Positions 1 through 7,621 of a DNA stretch of 64,000 nt are shown piece by piece. The notes beneath the pieces are model-generated. The model searched no databases, was not told the origin of the DNA, and saw nothing but the letters and a program-made list of their open reading frames with translations. Every line of letters begins with the position of its first letter. Positions within the stretch are counted from its first letter, which is position 1. Origin of the DNA: Tenacibaculum lutimaris (GTDB lineage Bacteria > Bacteroidota > Bacteroidia > Flavobacteriales > Flavobacteriaceae); assembly GCF_003610735.1 (NCBI RefSeq), contig NZ_RAQM01000006.1, positions 642,274 to 706,273 on the forward strand, in the 5' to 3' direction. The position numbers and the translations under genes are program-made.

Positions 1-497
1 ATAGTACTAAGGATATAACTACTCCTTTAGGTGTAAAACAAACAAACTTACCAACTGATAATATTGTGATTTGCTCAATTCTTAGAGCAGGATTACCGTT
101 ACATAACGGAATGTTGAATTATTTTGATGATGTTGAAAATGCCTTTATTTCAGCATATCGTCATCATCCAAATAACGATGAAGAGTTTGAAATAGTGGTA
201 GAATACTTTGCAGCGCCTTCAATTGATGGAAAGACATTATTATTAGTAGATCCTATGTTGGCAACTGGGCGCTCAATGGTTGAGGTTTATGAAGGAATTA
301 AAAAATATGGAACACCTAAAGAAATAATAATCGTATCAGTAATCGGTTCAGAAGAAGGGGTTGAATATGTGGGGAAACATTTTCCTAAAGGAACTACTTT
401 ATGGATTGGTGATATTGATGAAAAGTTAAATGATAAAGGATATATTGTTCCAGGTTTAGGCGACGCAGGAGATTTAGCTTACGGAGCAAAACTGTAG
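1..497 (+). CDS. upp: Uracil phosphoribosyltransferase, 5' end cut by window
   Basis: Pyrimidine salvage enzyme that makes UMP from uracil and PRPP in the cytosol. The reading frame is open from base 3, so the gene starts outside the window; a GTG at 66 is an internal Val codon. The visible part holds the RAGLPLHNG segment, the PRPP-binding loop VDPMLATGRSM and the uracil-binding end VPGLGDAGD, all typical of the family. About 165 residues are visible of a usual 210-220. It converges on the DUF6427 gene with one base between the two stop codons and no room for a separate terminator. The family call is firm. Confidence 0.95.
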   Translation, partial: STKDITTPLGVKQTNLPTDNIVICSILRAGLPLHNGMLNYFDDVENAFISAYRHHPNNDEEFEIVVEYFAAPSIDGKTLLLVDPMLATGRSMVEVYEGIKKYGTPKEIIIVSVIGSEEGVEYVGKHFPKGTTLWIGDIDEKLNDKGYIVPGLGDAGDLAYGAKL

Positions 498-498
498 A

Positions 499-1404
499 TT
501 ACATAATAGCACTTACAGCAAATGAAGCTATTAAGAATAAAATAATAATAGCATCAGCATACCATTTCTTCTGGAAAAACTCGATTCCGTTAGCTAAAAT
601 AACAGATACTGGGAAAAATACATATAAAAATTCAGTTCCAGAACCATCTTCTACTAAAAGGAAAATTATAGTTGAAATTACAAACTGTGTCAGAACTAAA
701 ATCCAATTTTTTCTAAATTTATTAGGGACAGAAAGAGCTCTAGGACTTTTTAAAAGTATAGAAGCAATTAAAAAGAAACTAATAAAAAGAATAGGGAACA
801 ATGACTTTTGATGTGAGTAAAAACTCAAATCAGGATACAAATTCCAGTTAAAAAGAGAGGTGAATTTTTCTACTTCATCATACCAAAAACAATAGGTAAA
901 GTATAAAAAAACAGGCCCAAAAATTCCAATTATAGGAATCAACAAGGTTTGATATGTAAATCGTTGATGTAGAAAAATTGATAGATATAGTAGTATGATT
1001 AACAAAGCAGTGTAAGGTTCTATTAAAAATGAAATACCTAACCATAAACCACCATCAAACAATTTATGAAAAACATTTTTAGAAGACTGTAAGCTATATA
1101 CTTTTCGCAAGAAGAGCAGTACAGTTAAATTCGCATAAAAAGTTTTGTTTATGTTAATAACATCAGGAAAAAAACCAATCAATATTACAAAAAACAGAAA
1201 GGCAAAAGAGTTATCGTAGGTTAGTAAGTTTTTGGCAATGATAAAATTATAAACAGAAAAAACGACTAAAAACCACCCTAATTCAGTAAGAAGGTTGAAT
1301 GATAATTCTTTAGAAAAAATATTTAAAACAAAATACCCTAAAAAAAGTACAAACAGTACAATAAAATTTATAGGTTTAGATTTACCGAAAAAATTGGCTA
1401 ACAT
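499..1404 (-). CDS. DUF6427 family integral membrane protein
   Basis: A 301-residue hydrophobic protein with roughly nine to ten membrane segments spread along its length and no soluble domain. It matches what I recall as DUF6427, a Bacteroidota family of unknown function often found beside upp and a small DUF6341 protein, as here. Its start lies 42 bp from the divergent DUF6341 gene, so the two probably share a promoter region. It has no catalytic motif that I recognise. It could be a glycosyltransferase-C-like or transport protein, but nothing in the sequence decides this. Confidence 0.7.
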   Translation of the reverse strand: MLANFFGKSKPINFIVLFVLFLGYFVLNIFSKELSFNLLTELGWFLVVFSVYNFIIAKNLLTYDNSFAFLFFVILIGFFPDVININKTFYANLTVLLFLRKVYSLQSSKNVFHKLFDGGLWLGISFLIEPYTALLIILLYLSIFLHQRFTYQTLLIPIIGIFGPVFLYFTYCFWYDEVEKFTSLFNWNLYPDLSFYSHQKSLFPILFISFFLIASILLKSPRALSVPNKFRKNWILVLTQFVISTIIFLLVEDGSGTEFLYVFFPVSVILANGIEFFQKKWYADAIIILFLIASFAVSAIM

Positions 1405-1424
1405 TGTTTCTTTTTATATTTTTG
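1394..1424 (+). promoter_or_regulatory. Bacteroidota-type promoter for DUF6341-trmB
   Basis: TTG at 1394-1396, a 20-nt spacer, then TATTTTTG at 1417-1424. This is an exact fit to the TTG-N(17-23)-TAnnTTTG promoter, 22 nt upstream of the ATG at 1447. It overlaps the start of the divergent DUF6427 gene. Confidence 0.7.
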
Positions 1425-1446
1425 CAGCTGTAAAGATACTTAAGAT

Positions 1447-1668
1447 ATGATAGCAGGCAATATTTTTGAATGGATTGGTAGTTTATTTACCGACTTTTTA
1501 TTCGCTCCGTTTAATTGGTTACGTTTAACAATCGCTAAATCAGATGCAGGTTGGTGGACTTCTAACGCTGTAAACTGGTTCTTTTTATTAATCCTATTAG
1601 TGTTATTTGCTTACTGGATGAAAGAAGCAGCACGTTTCAAAAAAGAAGGAACTGAAGATAGAGCCTAA
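1447..1668 (+). CDS. DUF6341 family small membrane protein
   Basis: A 73-residue protein of unknown function. The N-terminal half is amphipathic and Trp/Phe-rich; residues about 42-58 form one hydrophobic membrane segment, followed by a charged C-terminus rich in Lys and Glu. It resembles the DUF6341 family found next to DUF6427 and upp in flavobacteria. A strong promoter lies just upstream, and trmB starts 12 nt after its stop, so the two are probably cotranscribed. Confidence 0.7.
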   Translation: MIAGNIFEWIGSLFTDFLFAPFNWLRLTIAKSDAGWWTSNAVNWFFLLILLVLFAYWMKEAARFKKEGTEDRA

Positions 1669-1680
1669 TTTCTATACACT

Positions 1681-2352
1681 TTGGGAAGTAAAAACAAATT
1701 AAAACGTTTCAAAGAAAATGAAACGTTCGCTAATGTTATTCAGCCAACTCGTGAAGAAGTTGTAAACGACTTTCAACACAAAGGAAAGTGGAATGACTTC
1801 TTTAAAAACGACAATCCGATAGTTTTAGAATTGGGTTGTGGTAAGGGTGAATATACTATTGCGTTAGCAGAAAAAAATCCTGATAAAAACTTTATTGGTA
1901 TTGATATTAAAGGAGCACGTTTTTGGCGAGGAGCTAAAACAGCCCTTGAAAACGACATGAACAATGTTGCATTTATCAGAACCCAAATAGAGTTGGTGGA
2001 TTATATTTTTGCTGAAAACGAAGTTTCTGAAATTTGGATTACTTTTCCAGATCCACAAATTAAATATAAGCGTACAAAACACCGTATGACGAATTCTGAG
2101 TTTTTAAAGAAATACCATGGTATTTTAAATTCAGAAGGAACAGTCAACCTAAAAACCGATAGCGAATTTATGCACGGGTATACTTTAGGGTTGTTACATG
2201 GTGAAGGGCACGAAATTTTACACTCCAACCACGACGTGTATAAAAATGTGTATAGTCCTGAAGAAGTTACAGGTACGCAAACATTTTACGAAAAACAATA
2301 TTTAGAAATCGGGAAGCCGATTACGTATATAAAATTCAAACTTAACTATTAA
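1681..2352 (+). CDS. trmB: tRNA (guanine-N7-)-methyltransferase TrmB
   Basis: Methylates N7 of G46 in tRNA using S-adenosylmethionine. The 223-residue protein has the SAM-binding motif ELGCGKGEYT at 50-59, an acidic FIGID strand end near 71-75 and the catalytic-region motif TFPDPQIK near 120. Length and motif order are normal for TrmB. The start is TTG: it lies 12 nt after the DUF6341 stop and gives the usual GSKNKLKRF N-terminus, and no ATG in this frame is better placed. A hairpin terminator follows the stop directly. Confidence 0.95.
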   Translation: MGSKNKLKRFKENETFANVIQPTREEVVNDFQHKGKWNDFFKNDNPIVLELGCGKGEYTIALAEKNPDKNFIGIDIKGARFWRGAKTALENDMNNVAFIRTQIELVDYIFAENEVSEIWITFPDPQIKYKRTKHRMTNSEFLKKYHGILNSEGTVNLKTDSEFMHGYTLGLLHGEGHEILHSNHDVYKNVYSPEEVTGTQTFYEKQYLEIGKPITYIKFKLNY

Positions 2353-2377
2353 TCCTGCTTTTTTGCAGGATTTTTTT
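2353..2377 (+). terminator. Intrinsic terminator after trmB
   Basis: Inverted arms ATCCTGC and GCAGGAT around a T-rich loop, followed by a run of seven T, immediately after the trmB stop codon. Confidence 0.8.
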
Positions 2378-2382
2378 GTTTT

Positions 2383-2445
2383 GGGCGTTTCCCTTTGGGT
2401 CGCGCTTTCCGCGTTACATGGTAACTTGCTGCAATCGCTAACGCG
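2383..2445. repeat. GC-richer structured intergenic element (REP-like)
   Basis: A 63-bp stretch much richer in G+C than its surroundings. It has nested inverted repeats: outer GCGTT (2385-2389) with AACGC (2440-2444), CCC-TTT-GGG at 2391-2399, and GTTAC (2413-2417) with GTAAC (2421-2425). It begins GGGCGTTTCCC and ends CAATCGCTAACGC. From memory it resembles a repeat scattered between genes in many Bacteroidota genomes. It contains no gene. Only one copy is present here, so repetitiveness cannot be shown from the window. Confidence 0.55.
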
Positions 2446-2536
2446 ACTAGTATAGCAATTGTCATTTCGATTGCAACAAGAAGTATCATGTTCTTAAACC
2501 TCTTCTAGTATTGGTAAATTCTTATATTTACGTCAT

Positions 2537-2860
2537 ATGACAGATAAAAATTTCTTCGAAAAAGTATATGAAGTAGCTCGACTAATTCCTTATGGAAGAG
2601 TAACAAGTTACGGGGCTATCGCTACTTATTTAGGAGCAGCTCGTTCTGCACGAATGGTGGGGTGGGCAATGAATAACTCTTCAGAAAAAAAAGTACCAGC
2701 ACATCGAGTAGTAAACAGAAAAGGACTGTTAACAGGAAAACACCATTTTGATGGGACAAACCTAATGCAACAATTGTTAGAAAGCGAAGGAATAGAAGTT
2801 ATTGACAACCAAATTCAAGACTTTGAAAAGGTGTTTTGGAATCCGAGTGAAGAGTTGTGA
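2537..2860 (+). CDS. Alkyltransferase-like protein (MGMT fold, no acceptor Cys)
   Basis: A 107-residue protein matching the DNA-binding domain of O6-methylguanine-DNA methyltransferase. The N-terminal IPYGRVTSYGAIA segment is the conserved helix region, and the active-site motif reads PAHRVVN where true methyltransferases have PCHRVI. The acceptor Cys is therefore Ala, which makes it an ATL-type protein: known members bind O6-alkylguanine without removing the alkyl group and flag it for nucleotide excision repair. The size is normal for ATLs. The next gene starts inside its stop codon, so translation is probably coupled. Confidence 0.85.
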   Translation: MTDKNFFEKVYEVARLIPYGRVTSYGAIATYLGAARSARMVGWAMNNSSEKKVPAHRVVNRKGLLTGKHHFDGTNLMQQLLESEGIEVIDNQIQDFEKVFWNPSEEL

Positions 2861-3402
2861 TAAACTTTAAAGATATAATATACTTAAAAGAAGGAACTGT
2901 CCGACAAAAAGAAGCTCATAAAGTATTATTAGAGTTAAATCTTTTTGAACTATTAAAAAACTTTAACCCTATTTTGGCAGGTACAATACCTATCAATATT
3001 GATGTAGAGTCAAGCGATTTAGACATTATTTGTCAAAGTGAAAATCATGAAGACATTGTAAAAGTTGTGCGTGAGAAACATGGAAAACTTCCTGGGTTTG
3101 AAGTAAAGACAATTCCATCATATAAAAACTTAAAAACAACAATTATTACACTTGAGTATAAAACCTTTCCAATAGAAATTTTTGTGCAAAATAAACCTTC
3201 AGAAGAGCAAGATTCGTATTTGCATATGCTCATCGAGTATCAAATCTTATTAAAAAACAACGAAGATTTTAAATCGGAAATTATTGCTTTAAAACAGCAA
3301 GGACTCAAAACTGAACCTGCTTTTGCAAAACTTTTAGGTTTAGAAGAAGACCCATATGAGGCGTTATTAAACTACGGGTATGAAAAAGGTTACATTTCTT
3401 AA
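2857..3402 (+). CDS. DUF4269 protein, predicted nucleotidyltransferase fold
   Basis: A 181-residue protein of unknown function. The N-terminus (KEGTVRQKEAHKVL) and the segment GTIPINIDVESSDLDII are characteristic of DUF4269. The SSDLDI stretch with paired acidic residues resembles the metal-binding part of minimal nucleotidyltransferases; that fold assignment is inference. It starts with GTG overlapping the stop of the preceding ATL gene by four bases, so the two form a translationally coupled pair. Whether it works with the DNA-lesion sensor is unknown. Confidence 0.75.
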   Translation: MINFKDIIYLKEGTVRQKEAHKVLLELNLFELLKNFNPILAGTIPINIDVESSDLDIICQSENHEDIVKVVREKHGKLPGFEVKTIPSYKNLKTTIITLEYKTFPIEIFVQNKPSEEQDSYLHMLIEYQILLKNNEDFKSEIIALKQQGLKTEPAFAKLLGLEEDPYEALLNYGYEKGYIS

Positions 3403-3489
3403 TCTTTAATAACATTATGTTCATAAAACAAGCTTATGAGGTCATAAATATTCACTATTTAAACACTTTATTTTCTGCGGTCTAAAATG

Positions 3490-3497
3490 TATCTTTG
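3490..3497 (+). promoter_or_regulatory. Probable -7 box for mrp
   Basis: TATCTTTG fits TAnnTTTG and lies 65 nt upstream of the mrp ATG. No clear TTG is found at the expected upstream distance, so this is a partial promoter match. Confidence 0.4.
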
Positions 3498-3562
3498 CAG
3501 TTAGGATTAAATATAAATAAGTAGAGGGTTTATTATTAGCTACTTAAAGCATATAGCATAAC

Positions 3563-4693
3563 ATGAGTTTTAAAAAACAAGATATATACAAAGCGTTAGA
3601 AACAATTACAGCACCTGGAGAAGGTAAAAGCTTAATTGAAAACGAGAATGTAACTAACGTTGTGAGTTTTGGTAATGAGGTAATTGTTGATGTAACAATT
3701 TCGAATCCATCATTACAAGCCAAAAAGAAAGTTGAAGTTGAGATCATGAAAGCGATTCATGAACACGTTGATCAGAAGATTGATGTAAAAGTGAATGTGA
3801 AGGTGGAAGTTCAACAAAAAGAAAACCCAAATCAAATTAGAGGAAAAGAAATTCCTAACATTCAAAACATTATTGCTATAGCTTCGGGAAAAGGTGGAGT
3901 AGGAAAATCTACCATTACCTCAAACATGGCTGTTTCATTAGCAAAAATGGGATTCAAAGTAGGAGTGTTAGATGCCGATGTTTATGGACCATCACAGCAC
4001 TTAATGTTTGATGTAGAAAGAGAAAAGCCATTAGCGGTAAACGTAAATGGACGCTCAAAAATGAAGCCGATTGAAAGTTACGGAGTAAAATTATTATCAC
4101 TAGGTTTCTTTACCGATCCAAGTCAGGCAGTAATTTGGCGTGGGCCAATGGCTTCAAAAGCATTAAATCAATTAATCTTTGATGCAGATTGGGGAGAGTT
4201 AGATTTTTTATTAATCGACTTACCTCCAGGAACAGGAGATGTACATTTATCAATAGTACAAGCAGTACCAATTAACGGGGCAGTTGTAGTAAGTACACCG
4301 CAAAACATTGCCTTAGCAGATGCTAAAAAAGGAGTAGCAATGTTTAAACAAGAAAGTATCAATGTACCTGTATTAGGTATCGTAGAAAATATGGCGTATT
4401 TTACACCAGCAGAACTTCCTAACAATAAATATTATATTTTTGGAGAAGGAGGTGCTAAAAATTTAGCCGAAGATATTGAAACAAGTTTCTTAGGAGAAAT
4501 ACCATTAGTACAAAGCATACGTGAAGCAGGAGATGTTGGACACCCAGTAGCTTTACAAGAAAATACACCACTAGCAGATGCTTTTACAGAAGTAACTAAA
4601 GAAATGGTTTCGCAACTATTAAAAAGAAATGCAAACTTACCACCAACAGAAGTAGTACGAATTACTACCATGAGTGGTTGTAGCACAAAATAA
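3563..4693 (+). CDS. mrp: Mrp/ApbC-family P-loop ATPase, Fe-S cluster carrier type
   Basis: A 376-residue protein. An N-terminal MIP18/DUF59-like domain (about 1-85) precedes a MinD/NBP35-type ATPase with the deviant Walker A motif SGKGGVGKST at 108-117. Family members bind and transfer Fe-S clusters in the cytosol. The CX2C cluster-binding pair of E. coli Mrp and NBP35, normally just before the YIFGxGG segment, is absent: the sequence there is YFTPAELPNNKYYIFG. One Cys remains in the C-terminal SGCSTK. The NifU-domain gene starts 5 nt downstream, which supports a role in Fe-S assembly. Confidence 0.9.
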   Translation: MSFKKQDIYKALETITAPGEGKSLIENENVTNVVSFGNEVIVDVTISNPSLQAKKKVEVEIMKAIHEHVDQKIDVKVNVKVEVQQKENPNQIRGKEIPNIQNIIAIASGKGGVGKSTITSNMAVSLAKMGFKVGVLDADVYGPSQHLMFDVEREKPLAVNVNGRSKMKPIESYGVKLLSLGFFTDPSQAVIWRGPMASKALNQLIFDADWGELDFLLIDLPPGTGDVHLSIVQAVPINGAVVVSTPQNIALADAKKGVAMFKQESINVPVLGIVENMAYFTPAELPNNKYYIFGEGGAKNLAEDIETSFLGEIPLVQSIREAGDVGHPVALQENTPLADAFTEVTKEMVSQLLKRNANLPPTEVVRITTMSGCSTK

Positions 4694-4698
4694 GTATT

Positions 4699-4935
4699 AT
4701 GGCAACAGCAGACATAAGAAATAATGTAGAGAAAGCGTTGGAAGAAATTCGACCTTTTTTAGTAAGTGATGGAGGTAACATAAAGTTGTTATCAATTGAA
4801 GATGATACAGTAAAAGTACAGTTAGAAGGTGCTTGTAGTGGTTGTTCTGTTAACCAGATGACCTTAAAAAATGGAGTGGAAGCAACCATAAAAAAATACG
4901 CGCCAGAAATTAAAGAGGTAATAAACGTAGCTTAA
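4699..4935 (+). CDS. NifU-like C-terminal domain Fe-S scaffold protein
   Basis: A 78-residue stand-alone NifU C-terminal (Nfu) domain. The SDGGNIKL segment at 23-30 and the CSGC cluster-binding pair (C46, C49) are intact. Such proteins carry [4Fe-4S] clusters to apo-enzymes. It follows mrp by 5 nt, so the two are almost certainly one operon. The downstream genes encode an iron-sulfur ferredoxin system, so it may help mature that system; this last point is inference from position. Confidence 0.9.
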   Translation: MATADIRNNVEKALEEIRPFLVSDGGNIKLLSIEDDTVKVQLEGACSGCSVNQMTLKNGVEATIKKYAPEIKEVINVA

Positions 4936-5066
4936 CTGATAAAAGTCAGGTTTTAAGCTGAATTTTTACTGTAATTTTGGGTGTTCGAATATACTTTCGT
5001 CATTAGCTTTTTGGTTTTAAAAAAGTGAGAGAGTTCAAACAAGTCACTCAATTACTAATACATAAA

Positions 5067-5098
5067 ACATTCCTGTCTTAGATACCAAGGCAGGAATT
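5067..5098 (+). promoter_or_regulatory. Hairpin in the leader of the reductase-hydroxylase operon
   Basis: Arms ATTCCTG and CAGGAAT plus a further CTT/AAG pairing enclose a short loop, about 30 nt upstream of the reductase start. No T-run follows, so it is not a simple terminator. A TAATTTTG box at 4972-4979 would place it in a leader of about 140 nt. Confidence 0.35.
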
Positions 5099-5128
5099 GT
5101 CAATATAAAAAGACAATTTGTAACTAAA

Positions 5129-6184
5129 ATGATACAAACAGACATATTAATTATTGGAGCAGGACCAACAGGATTATTCACGGTTTTTGAAGCAGGATTA
5201 TTAAAATTACGTTGTCATTTAATTGATGCATTACCACAACCAGGTGGGCAGTGTTCAGAAATTTATCCAAAGAAACCTATTTACGATATCCCAGCATATC
5301 CAGAGATTTTAGCTGGTGACTTAACCGATAAATTGATGGAACAAATTAAACAATTTGAACCAGGATTTACTTTGGGTGAACGTGCAGATACTATTGAAAA
5401 GCAAGATGACGGAACGTTTATCGTAACCACCAATAAAGGAACAAAACACCAAGCACCAGTAGTAGCAATTGCGGGAGGCTTAGGAAGTTTTGAGCCTCGT
5501 AAACCACCGATTCCTAATATTGCTAATTATGAAGATAAGGGGGTAGAGTACATGATTAAAGAACCTGAGTTGTACCGTGATAAGGATGTGGTAATTGCTG
5601 GAGGTGGAGATTCTGCTTTAGATTGGTCTATCTTCTTAACCGATGTAGCAAAATCTGTAACTTTAATTCACAGAAGAAATGAGTTCCGTGGAGCTTTAGA
5701 CTCTGTTGATAAAGTACAAGAATTAAAGAATGAAGGAAAACTAATGCTAATTACACCCGCAGAAGTAACAGGAATTGTTGGTGAAGGTAAGGTAGAAGGT
5801 GTTGTAGTGGAGCAAAAAGATAAAGAGCCATTTACTTTAGCATGTGATCATTTTATTCCATTGTTTGGATTATCTCCAAAATTAGGGCCAATAGCCAATT
5901 GGGGATTAGAAATAGAAAAAAATGCCATAAAAGTAAATAACGCTTTAGACTACCAAACAAATGTAGAAGGAATTTATGCAATAGGTGATGTGAATACATA
6001 CCCTGGAAAATTAAAGTTAATTTTATGTGGATTTCATGAAGCAACCTTAATGTGTCAAAGTGCTTTTCAACGAATTCATCCAGACAAAAAATATGTAATG
6101 AAATATACTACAGTTGGTGGAGTTGATGGATTTGATGGTACTAGAAAAGAAGCGCCTAAAGCAGTGGTAAAAGCGATTAATTAA
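5129..6184 (+). CDS. Ferredoxin--NADP(+) reductase, thioredoxin-reductase-like type
   Basis: A 351-residue flavoprotein expected to move electrons between NADPH and ferredoxin. The FAD motif GAGPTG is at 10-15; the PGGQCSEIYPKKPIYDIPA segment is typical of the YumC-type reductases and lacks the redox CxxC of true thioredoxin reductases. A second Rossmann motif, AGGGDSALDW, binds NADP, and YAIGDVNTYPGKLKLI near the C-terminus completes the FAD site. The hydroxylase gene starts 2 nt after its stop and a [2Fe-2S] ferredoxin follows, so its partner is probably that ferredoxin. Confidence 0.9.
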   Translation: MIQTDILIIGAGPTGLFTVFEAGLLKLRCHLIDALPQPGGQCSEIYPKKPIYDIPAYPEILAGDLTDKLMEQIKQFEPGFTLGERADTIEKQDDGTFIVTTNKGTKHQAPVVAIAGGLGSFEPRKPPIPNIANYEDKGVEYMIKEPELYRDKDVVIAGGGDSALDWSIFLTDVAKSVTLIHRRNEFRGALDSVDKVQELKNEGKLMLITPAEVTGIVGEGKVEGVVVEQKDKEPFTLACDHFIPLFGLSPKLGPIANWGLEIEKNAIKVNNALDYQTNVEGIYAIGDVNTYPGKLKLILCGFHEATLMCQSAFQRIHPDKKYVMKYTTVGGVDGFDGTRKEAPKAVVKAIN

Positions 6185-6186
6185 AA

Positions 6187-7083
6187 TTGACACTAACAGA
6201 ATACATACAACAGCTATCAGAAGACAAATTATTGTACTTTGCCTTACCTGTATTTTTCATTTCTATGTTCGTGGAATACCGAATAGCAAAAGAAAAATAC
6301 CATGGTAAAGATACTGGAGTATCAATGTTGATGATGGTGTTTTCTGCAATTGTTGAATTTATCCCAAAAATTTTAGCTTTTGTAGCTTTTTTCTATTTAT
6401 ATGAAATCAGTCCGTTAAAAGGTGTTGTACAACGCCAATGGTGGGCGTGGATTTTATTATTACTTGCCGATGATTTTGCCTATTACTGGTTTCACCGATT
6501 AAATCATGAAGTACGTTTGTTCTGGGCAGGTCATGTACCACATCATTCATCGGTACATATGAATTTAGGAACAGCACTGCGTCAAGGCGTGGGTGAACGT
6601 ATTCATAAATTTTTCTTTTGGATGTGGATTCCGTTATTAGGATTTGATCCTTTAATGATGTTTACCATGATGGGAATCAGTTTAATTTATCAGTTTTTTG
6701 TGCATACAGAATTGGTTGACAAGCTACCAAAACCAATTGAATTTATTTTTAATACACCATCACATCACCGAGTGCACCACGCATCTAATATTCGTTACTT
6801 AGATTGTAATCATGCAGGAATTTTAATTATTTGGGATCGTATGTTTGGTACTTTTTCTGAAGAATTAAAAGAAGTTGATAAACCTGTATATGGATTAACC
6901 GTAAACATTGAAACGTTTAATCCAGTAAAAGTGGCAACCCATGAATATGCCGCAATTTGGAATGATGTAAAAAGAGCAGATAAATGGAGTGATAAACTCA
7001 ATTATATATTCAATTCACCAGGTTGGACACATGATGGAGAAGATAAAAGAGCAAAAACACTTCGAAAAAAAATGAACTTGTAA
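6187..7083 (+). CDS. Sterol desaturase/fatty acid hydroxylase family di-iron membrane protein
   Basis: A 298-residue membrane protein with about five hydrophobic segments. It carries the histidine clusters of the family: HRLNH (103-107), HVPHH (116-120), H173, HHRVHH (193-198) and NH209. These bind two irons and use O2 to hydroxylate or desaturate lipids. The start is TTG, 2 nt after the reductase stop; the next in-frame Met lies past residue 20. Reductase upstream and ferredoxin downstream give a complete electron supply. The substrate is unknown; a fatty acid, sphingo/sulfonolipid or hopanoid-like lipid are all possible. Confidence 0.88.
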   Translation: MTLTEYIQQLSEDKLLYFALPVFFISMFVEYRIAKEKYHGKDTGVSMLMMVFSAIVEFIPKILAFVAFFYLYEISPLKGVVQRQWWAWILLLLADDFAYYWFHRLNHEVRLFWAGHVPHHSSVHMNLGTALRQGVGERIHKFFFWMWIPLLGFDPLMMFTMMGISLIYQFFVHTELVDKLPKPIEFIFNTPSHHRVHHASNIRYLDCNHAGILIIWDRMFGTFSEELKEVDKPVYGLTVNIETFNPVKVATHEYAAIWNDVKRADKWSDKLNYIFNSPGWTHDGEDKRAKTLRKKMNL

Positions 7084-7084
7084 A

Positions 7085-7417
7085 ATGGAACAAGATATTA
7101 CGATAAAAATTACCGACCGTGATGGAGTAACGCACGAGGTACAAGCACCAACAGATATGGCTATGAACTTAATGGAAGTAGTTCGCTCGTACGAATTAGC
7201 TCCTGAAGGAACCATTGGTATTTGTGGAGGAATGGCAATGTGTGCATCATGTCAATGCTATGTAAAATCAGATCACGAATTGCCAGAAATGGGAGATGAT
7301 GAAGAAGCAATGTTAGCAGAGGCTTTTTATGTAGAAGACAATAGCCGATTGGGTTGTCAAATACAAATGACACCAGATTTAGATGGTTTAGAAGTAGAAT
7401 TAGCTCCTGAGAGTTAG
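7085..7417 (+). CDS. Adrenodoxin-type [2Fe-2S] ferredoxin
   Basis: A 110-residue soluble ferredoxin. The cluster cysteines C47, C53 and C56 (CGGMAMCASC) and C91 (RLGCQI) have the CX5CX2C...C spacing of the adrenodoxin/vertebrate type; C58 is an extra Cys. The acidic stretch ELPEMGDDEEAML is the usual partner-binding helix. It begins one base after the hydroxylase stop, so reductase, hydroxylase and ferredoxin read as one transcription unit and probably one electron chain. Confidence 0.9.
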   Translation: MEQDITIKITDRDGVTHEVQAPTDMAMNLMEVVRSYELAPEGTIGICGGMAMCASCQCYVKSDHELPEMGDDEEAMLAEAFYVEDNSRLGCQIQMTPDLDGLEVELAPES

Positions 7418-7539
7418 TATTTCAGCCTTACTTTTCTTATATTTGTTGGGCAACAACTAAATCTCTAAAAATAAATGTATTGGCTAGGTCTTTTAGCTCA
7501 TTTAAAGTTTATGATAAAGCGCAATCCAGAGTGATTGTT

Positions 7540-7603
7540 TTAATGTAATTATTACACAATTGCTGAATGCGACAATTTATTAGTTGTTGCGTTATTACAT
7601 TAA
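7540..7603. repeat. AT-rich intergenic inverted repeat upstream of hmgA
   Basis: Arms TTAATGTAAT (7540-7549) and ATTACATTAA (7594-7603) are perfect inverted copies. An inner imperfect pair is GCGACAA/TTGTTGC. It sits in the 204-bp gap before hmgA. The same core, AATGTAAT/ATTACATT, occurs at 35.7 kb. Confidence 0.5.
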
Positions 7604-7621
7604 CCTATTAAATTAGAACAT

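Noticed and set aside
66-497. GTG at 66 as the start of upp
   Set aside because: The frame is open to the window edge and the residues upstream match the family; this GTG is an internal Val codon.
2383-2445. Integron attC site
   Set aside because: The outer arms GCGTT...AACGC look attC-like, but the core RYYYAAC...GTTRRRY arrangement is absent in either orientation, and there is no integrase or cassette array.
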